From positions 1,146,063 through 1,185,183 of the forward strand of contig NZ_JOKH01000001.1 in NCBI RefSeq assembly GCF_000722635.1: a DNA stretch of 39,121 bases, read 5' to 3'. This stretch comes from Endozoicomonas numazuensis (GTDB lineage Bacteria; Pseudomonadota; Gammaproteobacteria; Pseudomonadales; Endozoicomonadaceae). Under the pieces are notes generated by a model that was given only the letters and a program-made list of their open reading frames with translations, searched no databases and was not told the origin of the DNA. The translations under genes were made by a program, and so were the position numbers. Positions 15,677 to 23,292 of this stretch are shown piece by piece; positions within the stretch are counted from its first letter, which is position 1; each line of letters opens with the position of its first letter.

Positions 15677-15737
15677 CGATGATGTTAATCACCACGACTA
15701 GTAGCATAATAATGTTGCTGAGGGGGGTAAGTTTCAT
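15657..15737 (-). CDS. ilvL: ilv operon leader peptide, 26 aa
   Basis: A 27-codon frame from ATG 15737 to TGA 15657-15659 encodes a peptide with 13 of 26 residues being Ile, Leu or Val, and ten of twelve in NIIMLLVVVINII. It lies 20-50 bp before the terminator in the same orientation as ilvG. When charged tRNAs for Ile, Leu or Val are short, the ribosome stalls within these codons and transcription continues into the operon. The sequence is unlike E. coli IlvL except for composition and position. The ribosome-binding site is weak. Confidence 0.88.
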   Translation of the reverse strand: MKLTPLSNIIMLLVVVINIIARGSVG

Positions 15738-15938
15738 GACTGACAAATACACATTGGGTTGATCAATGAATTTTTAGATATAACACACGAAGGCAATATG
15801 TGCCAGAATTTCTTTTCAGATCGTTTGAGGGTATCTAATAAAAATAGCCAGGCAATTATTCTCAAAATGCGTATAAATTGAGTAGATTGCTTTTGGAATG
15901 CTATTATCTTTCTCAATAATGGTTATTCTTGAGAGGTT

Positions 15939-17300
15939 GTGGTGTATAAAAAGCCACCGTTAATTGATTATGATAAGACTGCTATTGAGCAGTTAAAGGA
16001 AGTAAACCCTTCAGGTGGTGCGATTCTGGACTATCTCGACTTTATGGGGGCTACTGATTCAAAAGGCAGATACTTACCTTTCAATGATTTTCGGTTCCGA
16101 GTTAGCAAGGGTATTGATACTGACCTAGCCTGGCGTTTCACTAAGGAGGCTAGGAACAAAACCTCTTTATGTATGTTTAAAGTTGGAGAGGGTGAGTTTT
16201 GCTTCTACAACTATACGCCTGCTATCTACAGAGCGATGTCCATGGTTGACCGGCATACTACTACATCTCATATAAAGTATTTGATTAGAGAGTTGGGAGA
16301 ATCGGAGGGTATCGGCTATCTCTTAGAGGATTTAATTGAAGATGAAGCAATTAGCAGTAGTCAGCTGGAAGGTGCTGCTACTACAACAAAGGTAGCTAAG
16401 GCTATGCTGGCTACTGAAAGAAAGCCCAGAACAGCGGATGAAAAAATGATTCTGGGTAATTTTAGAATGATGAATTTTGCTTGGGAAAATCGATTAAAGT
16501 CCCTCACCCCTGATTTGATCAAAGAGATGCACAAAATAGGTGTTGAAGGTATTGATGATGAAGAATATACACCAGGGACCTTCCGTCACACTGATGACAT
16601 ATTTGTGGTGGGCGCAGAGGGTGAGGTAGTGCATAAGCCCCCATCCGCAGAAAAACTTGAAGAAAGGTTGTCTGACCTGTGTCGTTGGGTTAATGCTGAC
16701 CATGAATCTGAAGAAATACATATTCATCCACTATTAAAGGCTATCGCAATCCATTTTGCTATAGGTTATGAACATCCATTTAGAGATGGGAATGGCAGGG
16801 TTGCCAGGTCTCTGTTTTATTGGTTTATGTTTAAGAATAGTTTTGAGGGTTTTAGGTATATTTCAATTAGTGTGTTACTCAAAGCTGCAGCAGTTCAATA
16901 TGGTATGTCTTACGTCCATACAGAATCAGATGAGATGGATTTAACTTATTTTATTGAGTATCAAGTTAAAGTTGTTGTTAGAGCCATAAATAATTTTATG
17001 GATAGGTATAAGGCTGCAATGACTGAAGAAAAGGACTTCATGGTCTGGCTCGTCAGGAGTGGTAGCTATGCGAAGATGACAACCAGGCAAAGAATGGTTT
17101 ATTTCTCATCGAGCCACAAGCAAGCTGGTTTGTTGACAGCGAAGTCGACTTCGAAGTTGTTGAATATATCTCAAAATACTGCATTAAAAGAGCTTAATGG
17201 ACTATGCCATATGGGTTTGCTAGACAAGTTTAAAGAGGGAAATAAGTGGATTTTCCGAGTTAAGAGTAGAAAAGATATTCTTGATGGTCCTGCAGATTAA
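15939..17300 (+). CDS. Fic-family AMP-transferase-like protein with winged-helix C-terminus
   Basis: The Fic core motif HPFRDGNGRVAR (catalytic His about residue 279) is complete. An inhibitory-helix motif of the (S/T)xxxE(G/N) type, SSQLEG, lies at about residue 141, so the protein is predicted to be auto-inhibited (class II). The N-terminal domain (PPLIDYDKTAIEQL) and a C-terminal DNA-binding-like domain (SKLLNISQNTALKELNGLCHMGLLDKF) match the common Fic/DUF4172-type cytosolic architecture. Fic proteins transfer AMP, or sometimes other groups, to target hydroxyls. Start is GTG at 15939 or 15942, with GAGAGG upstream. The gene is AT-rich relative to the ilv and csd genes, suggesting transfer. 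It has no obvious antitoxin partner. Confidence 0.9.
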   Translation: MVYKKPPLIDYDKTAIEQLKEVNPSGGAILDYLDFMGATDSKGRYLPFNDFRFRVSKGIDTDLAWRFTKEARNKTSLCMFKVGEGEFCFYNYTPAIYRAMSMVDRHTTTSHIKYLIRELGESEGIGYLLEDLIEDEAISSSQLEGAATTTKVAKAMLATERKPRTADEKMILGNFRMMNFAWENRLKSLTPDLIKEMHKIGVEGIDDEEYTPGTFRHTDDIFVVGAEGEVVHKPPSAEKLEERLSDLCRWVNADHESEEIHIHPLLKAIAIHFAIGYEHPFRDGNGRVARSLFYWFMFKNSFEGFRYISISVLLKAAAVQYGMSYVHTESDEMDLTYFIEYQVKVVVRAINNFMDRYKAAMTEEKDFMVWLVRSGSYAKMTTRQRMVYFSSSHKQAGLLTAKSTSKLLNISQNTALKELNGLCHMGLLDKFKEGNKWIFRVKSRKDILDGPAD

Positions 17301-17324
17301 GTTGGTTTTTTATAAATATCTTCA

Positions 17325-17342
17325 GAGGGGCTATTGCCCCTC
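17325..17342. terminator. Stem-loop between convergent genes
   Basis: GAGGGGC (17325-17331) pairs with GCCCCTC (17336-17342), loop TATT. It separates the convergent Fic and outer-membrane-protein genes. The T-rich side lies to the left (GTTTTTTATAAATATC), so it would terminate best on the minus strand. Confidence 0.6.
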
Positions 17343-17352
17343 AATGCTCTTC

Positions 17353-18741
17353 TTAGAACGGCTGGTTGATAAAGATACGCAGCTGGTTGTCTTCTTTACT
17401 GCTGGCGATCTCAGTTCTTACGGTGACACCTTCCACTTTGAAACGGATACCACCACCCACGCTGTATTTCATATCGCTGTGGAGTTCTTTCAGGTCGAAA
17501 TCGTCAGCCACTCTGCCGGCATCGATGAACAGAGTCCATTGCCACCAGGGAATATCGTAAAGGGGGCCGATAACAGGCAGGTCTTCAAGGGGTTGCCAAT
17601 GTGGGATTGCCCTGAATTCCAGACTGTAAGAAACAGCAGACCGGCCATAAAAACGGTCGGTATTGTATCCTCTCAGCTTGTCCCACCCTCCCAGCGAAAC
17701 GCCAGCAAAGGAAGGGGGGCGCTTGTACTCTTCTACACCATTGACACGGGTCGTGTCGTTCCAGGTGGGGGTGTCAGCAATCCAGGCATTGAATGCGATA
17801 ACCTGTTGATCGAGGTATTCATTGCTGCCGAGATTGATGAATTTACTGAACTCAAACTCCCAGGTAGCCCAGTCAGCCCGGTCTTCACTGCCCCAGTCTT
17901 TGGTGTAGGTGAAAGTGGTATGACTGCCTCGAGTAGGAAGCTGGCTGGAGTTACGGTTATCGTAATCCAGAATAAACTTGATGCCTGCTGCCTTGTCTGC
18001 AGAATCTGGTGAAAAGTCCTCAAGCTCCTGGCTTTCATAGAACGGCTGAACTTCGAAAGAGCTGACACCAGATGTCAACGGATTCCAAACGTTACCTGCC
18101 GAAGAATGACCCAATGCATCCTGTTTCAAGCTGACAAGCGCCCCGTTTCGCCCATCAGCAATAGGCAGAATATATTTAAAACGGGCTGCGTAGCGTTGTT
18201 CAACACTGCTGGTCGTTATGAAGTTATCCTTGCTGGAGTCATTACTGCCAGACTGTTCATTCCCGAAATTGGGATTACCTGGCAAGTAGTAGCTGGATTG
18301 GGTGTAATCGCCATAGAGAGCATTGACGCTCACGAGCATCTGATCCAATCCGGGAAGAATGATGTTATGAAGGCCGGTATATACCAGAGCAGAACCGTTA
18401 CTGGAGGCAATAACCGTTCCGAACAGTGAGGCCTGTGGCTGTCCAATACCCTTGATGATTCCGGCACCACCAAAAGCAGTGCCCCAGTCTTCAGAGCTGA
18501 ACAGAAAGGGCACGCCAGCAACATCATGTTTTTCAGCTGGGCTTTTCTTAGCTGAAGGCTCTTTCTTAGCTGAAGGCTCTTTCTTAGCTGAAGGCTCTTT
18601 CTTAGCTGAAGGCTCTTTGTTGGCTGAAGGCTCTTTGTTGGCTGATGGTTCATCAGCCAGAACATTTTGAAGTCCACAAGCCAGGAGCATGAACGCTGCA
18701 GCGCGCTTTATTTTTTGTCCGTTATGGGCATTTTTGAGCAT
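17353..18741 (-). CDS. BamA/TamA-family beta-barrel protein without POTRA domains
   Basis: The C-terminal part is an Omp85-type barrel: it contains the conserved loop motif KLRGYNTDRFYG, GGIRFKVEGVTVRTEIASS, and the terminal Phe (FINQPF) recognised by the Bam machinery. Residues about 1-30 are a signal peptide (AAAFMLLACGLQNVLA). Then a six-unit Glu-Pro-Ser-Ala-Lys/Asn-Lys repeat (residues about 31-66) takes the place of POTRA domains, so the protein is essentially a barrel (462 aa) with a charged periplasmic tether. Its substrate is unknown; TamA relatives help assemble outer-membrane proteins. The repeat is encoded by 18-bp units and could change in number without loss of frame. Confidence 0.8.
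   Translation of the reverse strand: MLKNAHNGQKIKRAAAFMLLACGLQNVLADEPSANKEPSANKEPSAKKEPSAKKEPSAKKEPSAKKSPAEKHDVAGVPFLFSSEDWGTAFGGAGIIKGIGQPQASLFGTVIASSNGSALVYTGLHNIILPGLDQMLVSVNALYGDYTQSSYYLPGNPNFGNEQSGSNDSSKDNFITTSSVEQRYAARFKYILPIADGRNGALVSLKQDALGHSSAGNVWNPLTSGVSSFEVQPFYESQELEDFSPDSADKAAGIKFILDYDNRNSSQLPTRGSHTTFTYTKDWGSEDRADWATWEFEFSKFINLGSNEYLDQQVIAFNAWIADTPTWNDTTRVNGVEEYKRPPSFAGVSLGGWDKLRGYNTDRFYGRSAVSYSLEFRAIPHWQPLEDLPVIGPLYDIPWWQWTLFIDAGRVADDFDLKELHSDMKYSVGGGIRFKVEGVTVRTEIASSKEDNQLRIFINQPF
18547..18654 (-). repeat. Six 18-bp tandem repeats encoding EPSA(K/N)K
   Basis: Four identical units CTTAGCTGAAGGCTCTTT (18547-18618) followed by two variants starting GTTGGCTGA (18619-18654). They encode a hexapeptide repeat just after the signal peptide of the barrel protein. 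The variants at the 5' side of the gene look like older copies, and the identical ones recent duplications. Confidence 0.95.
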
Positions 18742-18970
18742 TATGTGTGTTCAGCAGGATTTATGTTAACGCGCTATTTTCTATTGGGTTCCAACGTTCT
18801 GGTATAAGAGGTTATTCCTATTGACCTGCTGAACTTTTTCTAAGTCGGTTGGTTTAGGTGGTGGGTCTAGCCATTTTGAAAGCTTGAATGCTGGAAGGCA
18901 TTAAAGCTTGAAGGCTGAAAGATGAACTCTTGGGCTGAGATGAGGTCTGAATGTCTTTTGGGGGATGTTT

Positions 18971-19318
18971 ATGAATTTCGAGAATTTGATCGTTTGGAAA
19001 AAGTCAGCTCGTCTTAGCGTTGCACTTTATAAATACTTTCGAAATTTACGTGATTATGGTTTTAAAGACCAGGTTACCCGGTCTGGCTTATCGATACCGA
19101 GCAATATAGCTGAAGGTTTGTCTATGAATAGTACTGGCCAAAAGCGACATTTTCTTTCAATAGCCAAGGGGTCATGCGCAGAATTAAGGACCCAAATCTA
19201 TATAGGTATCAAGATAGGCTACATCAGCAAAGACCATGGAAATGTCTGGTTAAATGAAACCAGGCTGATAGCTGCAATGCTTACCGGCTTAATAAAAACA
19301 CTGGACAACCCGCTATAG
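18971..19318 (+). CDS. Four-helix-bundle protein of the S23/rRNA-intervening-sequence family
   Basis: The family pattern is complete: NFENLIVWKKSARLSVALYK, then FKDQVTRSGLSIPSNIAEGL, then KRHFLSIAKGSCAELRTQI. These proteins form a four-helix bundle, are often encoded within 23S rRNA intervening sequences or near repeats, and have no known biochemical role. The ATG at 18971 is best because GGGGG lies about 6 nt upstream; ATG 18965 is an alternative. An 8-bp tandem repeat (19330-19401) follows within 12 bp of the stop codon, and degenerate related copies of GGCTGGAAGGC type lie upstream (about 18885-18930), so the gene is embedded in a repeat-rich module that looks mobile. Confidence 0.88.
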   Translation: MNFENLIVWKKSARLSVALYKYFRNLRDYGFKDQVTRSGLSIPSNIAEGLSMNSTGQKRHFLSIAKGSCAELRTQIYIGIKIGYISKDHGNVWLNETRLIAAMLTGLIKTLDNPL

Positions 19319-19329
19319 CGGGATAATCT

Positions 19330-19401
19330 TTCCAGCCTTCCAGCCTTCCAGCCTTCCAGCCTTCCAGCCTTCCAGCCTTCCAGCCTTCCAGCCTTCCAGC
19401 C
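19330..19401. repeat. Nine perfect 8-bp repeats (TTCCAGCC)
   Basis: Nine uninterrupted copies of TTCCAGCC (72 bp) lie directly after the four-helix-bundle gene. Related but degenerate GGCTGGAAGGC-like sequence occurs on the other side of the gene. Reads through the repeat on the minus strand give a WKAGRLEG peptide that I regard as an artefact. Confidence 0.97.
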
Positions 19402-19467
19402 CGTCAAAATTCTTTAACTCCAGTGGGTTCTCAGTACAATGCCTGAATCGGATCAGGATAGGCTCTC

Positions 19468-21156
19468 ATGAACCTGAAAAAGCAGTTCCCCATTCTGGAA
19501 CAACATGCCCATGGCCACCCGCTGGTGTATCTGGACAATGCAGCTACGACACAAAAGCCTTTACCGGTTATAGAAGCCATTGATCGTTTTTACCGGGAAG
19601 CCAATGCTAACGTACACCGTGCGTCACATTACCTCAGTGCCCGTTCTACTCATGCATTTGAAGAAGCCAGAGAAGAAGTAAGGCATTTTCTGAATGCCGC
19701 TGGCTCTGATGAAATTATCTGGACTCGTGGAGCCACAGAAGCCCTGAATCTGGTAGCTCAAAGCTGGGGAAGAAGTCAGTTGCAGCCGGGAGACGAAATT
19801 CTACTATCGGCTATGGAGCATCATGCCAATATTGTGCCCTGGCAGCTGGTAGCGGAACAAACCGGGGCCTTGATCAAAGTGATTAACGTTACAGAGCAGG
19901 GGGAGCTTGATCTCAACAGCTTTCGTGAGCTACTGACCGATAAAACCCGGATTCTTGCAATTGCTCATGTGTCTAATGCTATAGGGACTGTAAACCCTGT
20001 TGAAACTCTGGCCTTTGAGGCTAAGGCCAAAGGTGCAGTGGTATTGCTCGATGGTGCACAGGCTGTATCTCATGCGTCTATTGACGTACAAAAGCTGAAT
20101 TGTGATTTCTATGTTTTTTCCGGGCATAAAGTATTTGGCCCCACCGGTATAGGGGTTTTATACGGGAAAAAAGCACTGTTGGAAGCTATGCCTCCCTGGC
20201 AGGCCGGAGGAGAAATGATTCGGGAGGTTAGTTTCAAAGGTACCACGTTTAATGAACTTCCTTTCAAATTTGAAGCCGGTACCCCCAATGTTTCAGGCGT
20301 GATTGGGCTCAGGGAAGCGGTTCGATTTGTGAGAGCGCTGGATATGAAACAGGTGGTCGAACATGAAAACAGGTTGAGAGTGAGAGCGGAAGAAGGCCTG
20401 AAAAATCTGCCTGGAGTGACTCTGGTAGGTGAGGCCAGACACAAGGTATCTGTCGTTTCGTTTGTGGTGGAAGGTATCCATAATCAGGATATTGGTCTTT
20501 TGCTGGATCAGCAGGGTATTGCCGTAAGAACCGGGCACCATTGCACTATGCCTTTAATGGAGCATTTGGGTTTGTCTGGAACTGTCAGAGCTTCTTTTTC
20601 TGTCTACAACACTCTGGAAGATGTCGATGTATTCTTGGCGGCTCTTTCCCGAATTCTGAAAGGAGAACTGGGTGCTTCACAAGCGGGGGAAGAAGCGAAA
20701 GGGCATTCTGTGTTCTTCAATCAACTGGAAGGTGAACACGCTTCTGGGTTTTCTCAAGACCAGATCTTCCAAAAGATCACTTCTTCTCGAAGCTGGCAGG
20801 ATAAATACCGACACATCATGCTATTAGGGAAAAAGTTACCTTCATTACCTGAAGTGATGAGGACGGAAGAGTCTCGGCTGCATGGCTGTGAAAGTACGGT
20901 CTGGTTGCATCATTTTTATGATGAGCAGACCATGAAACTGTATTTTGCTGTTGATTCAGATGCGCGTGTCATCAGGGGACTGATTGCATTGGTGCTCTCT
21001 GTCTTTAATGGTCGGACAGCACAAGACATAAGTCGTTTTGATATAGATGACTGGTTTACCAAACTGGATCTCTATAACCATCTGAGCCCATCACGGGGTA
21101 ATGGACTCAGGGCTATCATTGAAGAGATCCGGTCTCTTGCTCACAGGTTTGAGTAA
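19468..21156 (+). CDS. csdA: Cysteine desulfurase-sulfur acceptor fusion (CsdA-CsdE)
   Basis: Residues 1-405 are a class II (SufS/CsdA) cysteine desulfurase: pyridoxal-phosphate Lys221 in FSGHKVFGPTG and catalytic Cys359 in RTGHHCTMP. Residues about 425-562 are a SufE/CsdE domain with the sulfur-accepting Cys474 in SRLHGCESTVW. The first domain removes sulfur from L-cysteine as a persulfide and the second accepts it, here within one chain. In E. coli csdA and csdE are separate genes next to csdL (tcdA); here tcdA lies 1.1 kb away. The ATG at 19468 has an AGGATAG ribosome-binding site about 12 nt upstream. Both sets of catalytic residues are intact. Fused desulfurase/SufE proteins are known in other lineages. 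Confidence 0.95.
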   Translation: MNLKKQFPILEQHAHGHPLVYLDNAATTQKPLPVIEAIDRFYREANANVHRASHYLSARSTHAFEEAREEVRHFLNAAGSDEIIWTRGATEALNLVAQSWGRSQLQPGDEILLSAMEHHANIVPWQLVAEQTGALIKVINVTEQGELDLNSFRELLTDKTRILAIAHVSNAIGTVNPVETLAFEAKAKGAVVLLDGAQAVSHASIDVQKLNCDFYVFSGHKVFGPTGIGVLYGKKALLEAMPPWQAGGEMIREVSFKGTTFNELPFKFEAGTPNVSGVIGLREAVRFVRALDMKQVVEHENRLRVRAEEGLKNLPGVTLVGEARHKVSVVSFVVEGIHNQDIGLLLDQQGIAVRTGHHCTMPLMEHLGLSGTVRASFSVYNTLEDVDVFLAALSRILKGELGASQAGEEAKGHSVFFNQLEGEHASGFSQDQIFQKITSSRSWQDKYRHIMLLGKKLPSLPEVMRTEESRLHGCESTVWLHHFYDEQTMKLYFAVDSDARVIRGLIALVLSVFNGRTAQDISRFDIDDWFTKLDLYNHLSPSRGNGLRAIIEEIRSLAHRFE

Positions 21157-21197
21157 ATAGGCGTTTGCTGCTCTTCCCTGACTTTATACTCATAAAC

Positions 21198-22124
21198 TTA
21201 AGGCTTACAGACCTCAGAATCCTTTCGAGCCCACCAGGTGGCGAGGGCTGAACCAGTCATGTTGTGCCAGATACTGAAGAACGTCGCAGGTAAAGCCGCT
21301 GCAGGTGTAAAGAACTGGGTGGCCAGTACCACGGCCAGGCCGGAATTCTGCATACCCACTTCTATGGCTACGGTCTTGCACGTTTTACGGCCAAAGCCCA
21401 GCAGATGAGCGGCCAGATAACCCAGACTCAGCCCAGCGCCATTGTGCAATGCCACAGCCAGAACAGTAATCAATCCAATTTCTGGCAGATCCTGAGCATT
21501 GGAGGCAACGACAACAGCAATCACCAGAATGATGGTCGCCATAGAGCAGAGCGGAAATACCGGGTTCAGCTGCTGCACGAATCGATGGCAGAAGTGATTG
21601 GTCAACACTCCCAGTGCTACTGGAAAAACAACAATTTTTGCCAGACCCCACATCATTGCCAAAGGGTCCACTTCAATATACTGGTGGGCCAGAAGGCTGA
21701 TTAACAAAGGGGTAGCAAAAGCGCCAATTAAAGTGGATACAGCGGTCATTGAAATAGATAACGCAACATCGCCTTTGGCCAGGTAACACAGTACATTTGA
21801 GGCTGTTCCGCCAGCAACACTGCCTGCCAGAATCATTCCTACTGTCAGGTCGACGGGCAGGTTAAGAAGTTGTGCAATCAATAATCCGGCAAAAGGCATG
21901 ATGCCAAATTGAACTACTACTCCGATTGATAATGCAGGCAGACGATTTTTGATACTAGCGAAATCGTTAAGAGATAACGTCAGACCCATAAACAGCATGA
22001 TCAAACTGAGCCCGGGCGCAATAAGGTAGCCAAGGTGATTGAATCCGTCAGGAAAAGAATAAGCGAGGGCTGAAAAGATAACAGCCCACAAAGGAAACAG
22101 TCGTGTAATCGTGTTTAACAGCAT
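21198..22124 (-). CDS. Bile acid:sodium symporter family transporter
   Basis: This 308-residue protein is almost entirely hydrophobic with about nine or ten membrane helices and matches the BASS family (PF01758): LSLIMLFMGLTLSLNDF, then LAGSVAGGTASNVLCYLAKGD and VEVGMQNSGLAVVLATQFF. The two crossing segments with GGTASN and EVGMQNSG carry the Na+ site. Bacterial members import organic acids with sodium; the natural substrate cannot be told from sequence. It lies between csdA-csdE (convergent) and tcdA (same strand, 109 bp upstream), so it probably is co-transcribed with tcdA, perhaps by accident of arrangement. Confidence 0.92.
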   Translation of the reverse strand: MLLNTITRLFPLWAVIFSALAYSFPDGFNHLGYLIAPGLSLIMLFMGLTLSLNDFASIKNRLPALSIGVVVQFGIMPFAGLLIAQLLNLPVDLTVGMILAGSVAGGTASNVLCYLAKGDVALSISMTAVSTLIGAFATPLLISLLAHQYIEVDPLAMMWGLAKIVVFPVALGVLTNHFCHRFVQQLNPVFPLCSMATIILVIAVVVASNAQDLPEIGLITVLAVALHNGAGLSLGYLAAHLLGFGRKTCKTVAIEVGMQNSGLAVVLATQFFTPAAALPATFFSIWHNMTGSALATWWARKDSEVCKP

Positions 22125-22233
22125 AAAAGATTATTTTTCAGTTTCTTTGTTATTGAAAGTTCTTCAGTGCTCTGAACATTTATAGAATCTATCTTGTTCA
22201 GAGCCGTTTAAAAGTCGTTCCGTTTTCCAGTGA

Positions 22234-23058
22234 TCATGCTTTCTTTTCGGTGAGCTTTTTAATAATGCGAGAAACCGCCACAAATCCAAACGTTGCAGTG
22301 ACCACTGTTGCTGCACCAAAGCCACTGGCACAATCCATTTTGGTGGTGCTCAGGTCAGAGGGTTTTTGCTGACACACCGTACCATCCGGTTGAGGGTATA
22401 CGGCTTGCTCTGAAGAGAATACACAGTCCACCCCAAACTTTCGTTTACTGTTTTTAGTAAAACCATGGAAATCTCTCAGGTGGCTTTTGACTTTTCTTGC
22501 CAAAGGGTCATGCCAGGTTTTGGTGAGATCGGTAATCTGAATCTGGGTCGGGTCCATCTGACCACCTGCTCCCCCTGTAGTAATGATGGGAATCTTGTTC
22601 CTTTTACAGTGATTGATCAGGGCTGCCTTGACCCTGAAACTGTCGATAGCATCCAGTACATAATCAAAGTCCTGAGTGATCAGTTCTGACAGGTTATCCA
22701 CCGTTATAAAGTCTTCAATAACATGACACTGGCACTCAGGGTTAATAGAGAGGACTCGGCTGGTCATGACCTCACATTTGGACTGGCCAATGGTTTCTGT
22801 TGTGGCATGAAGCTGACGATTGATGTTGGTGACACAGACATCATCCAGGTCGATCAGGGTAATGGTGCCCACACCGGTTCTGGCCAAAGCTTCTGCTGCC
22901 CAGGAGCCGACCCCCCCGATGCCTATAACGCAAACATGAGATTGTCGCAGTTTGTCTACGGCATCGCTTCCATAGAGGCGGCGGCTCCCTCCAAAACGGT
23001 CCTCAAAACCTTTAGTGGATAACGAGCCATTGGGAACGTTTTCTGAAGCAACTGTCAT
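22234..23058 (-). CDS. tcdA: tRNA threonylcarbamoyladenosine dehydratase TcdA
   Basis: TcdA (CsdL) uses ATP to dehydrate t6A37 in tRNA to the cyclic form ct6A. The E1-like fold is shown by RRLYGSDAVDKLRQSHVCVI, the nucleotide-binding GIGGVGSWAAEALARTG, DLDDVCVTNINRQ and DYVLDAIDSFRVKAALI. The C-terminal part has GAATVVTATFGFVAVSRIIKKL. At 274 aa it is normal length. In E. coli it lies in a cluster with csdA and csdE, whose sulfur-relay partner CsdE binds it; here the fused CsdA-CsdE lies just beyond the symporter gene. A good sigma-70 promoter precedes it (23157-23185). Confidence 0.95.
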   Translation of the reverse strand: MTVASENVPNGSLSTKGFEDRFGGSRRLYGSDAVDKLRQSHVCVIGIGGVGSWAAEALARTGVGTITLIDLDDVCVTNINRQLHATTETIGQSKCEVMTSRVLSINPECQCHVIEDFITVDNLSELITQDFDYVLDAIDSFRVKAALINHCKRNKIPIITTGGAGGQMDPTQIQITDLTKTWHDPLARKVKSHLRDFHGFTKNSKRKFGVDCVFSSEQAVYPQPDGTVCQQKPSDLSTTKMDCASGFGAATVVTATFGFVAVSRIIKKLTEKKA

Positions 23059-23156
23059 AGAAGGGGTCCAAACGCTTTATTAGGATAAACTTTCTCTGCC
23101 GAAGCGAAGAAAGGTTCTTTCAATCGCTCATTTCAGGTCACGATTCTGGGCGCGGG

Positions 23157-23185
23157 ATTATAATACTGACATCCGCACTTGTCAT
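23157..23185 (-). promoter_or_regulatory. Sigma-70 promoter upstream of tcdA
   Basis: On the minus strand ATGACA (23180-23185) is separated by 17 bp from TATAAT (23157-23162), five of six and six of six matches to consensus. Transcription would start about 23150, roughly 90 nt before the tcdA start codon. The short MITE begins only about 10 bp upstream of the -35 box. Confidence 0.75.
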
Positions 23186-23194
23186 GAAGCCAAT

Positions 23195-23267
23195 AGGAGG
23201 CTGACCGAGAATAGATAGCTCGATCGACTGAACTTTTCGCTCGAGTGCTATTCGAAGTCAGGCTACC
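23195..23267. mobile_element. Short MITE, internally deleted relative of the 10146-10313 element
   Basis: Left end AGGAGGCTGACCGAGAATAG (23195-23214) is identical to that of the 168-bp element. The right end CTATTCGAAGTCAGGCTACC (23248-23267) matches its reverse complement at 14 of 20 positions. The interior (TCGACTGAACTTTTCGCTCG) resembles the right half of the longer element, so this 73-bp copy looks like a deletion derivative. It sits between the tcdA promoter and glk. Confidence 0.8.
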
Positions 23268-23292
23268 GGGTTTTCTCTTAACTTGGGTGTAT

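Noticed and set aside
15795-15815. Sigma-54 promoter upstream of ilvL
   Set aside because: TGGCACATATTGCC on the minus strand resembles the consensus, but the GG and GC elements are 2 bp too close.
17281-18012. 243-codon plus-strand ORF
   Set aside because: It is antisense to the beta-barrel protein, which has clear family motifs, and shows no protein family features.
19219-19407. Minus-strand ORF encoding WKAGRLEG repeats
   Set aside because: It is a reading of the 8-bp repeat and overlaps the four-helix-bundle gene on the other strand.
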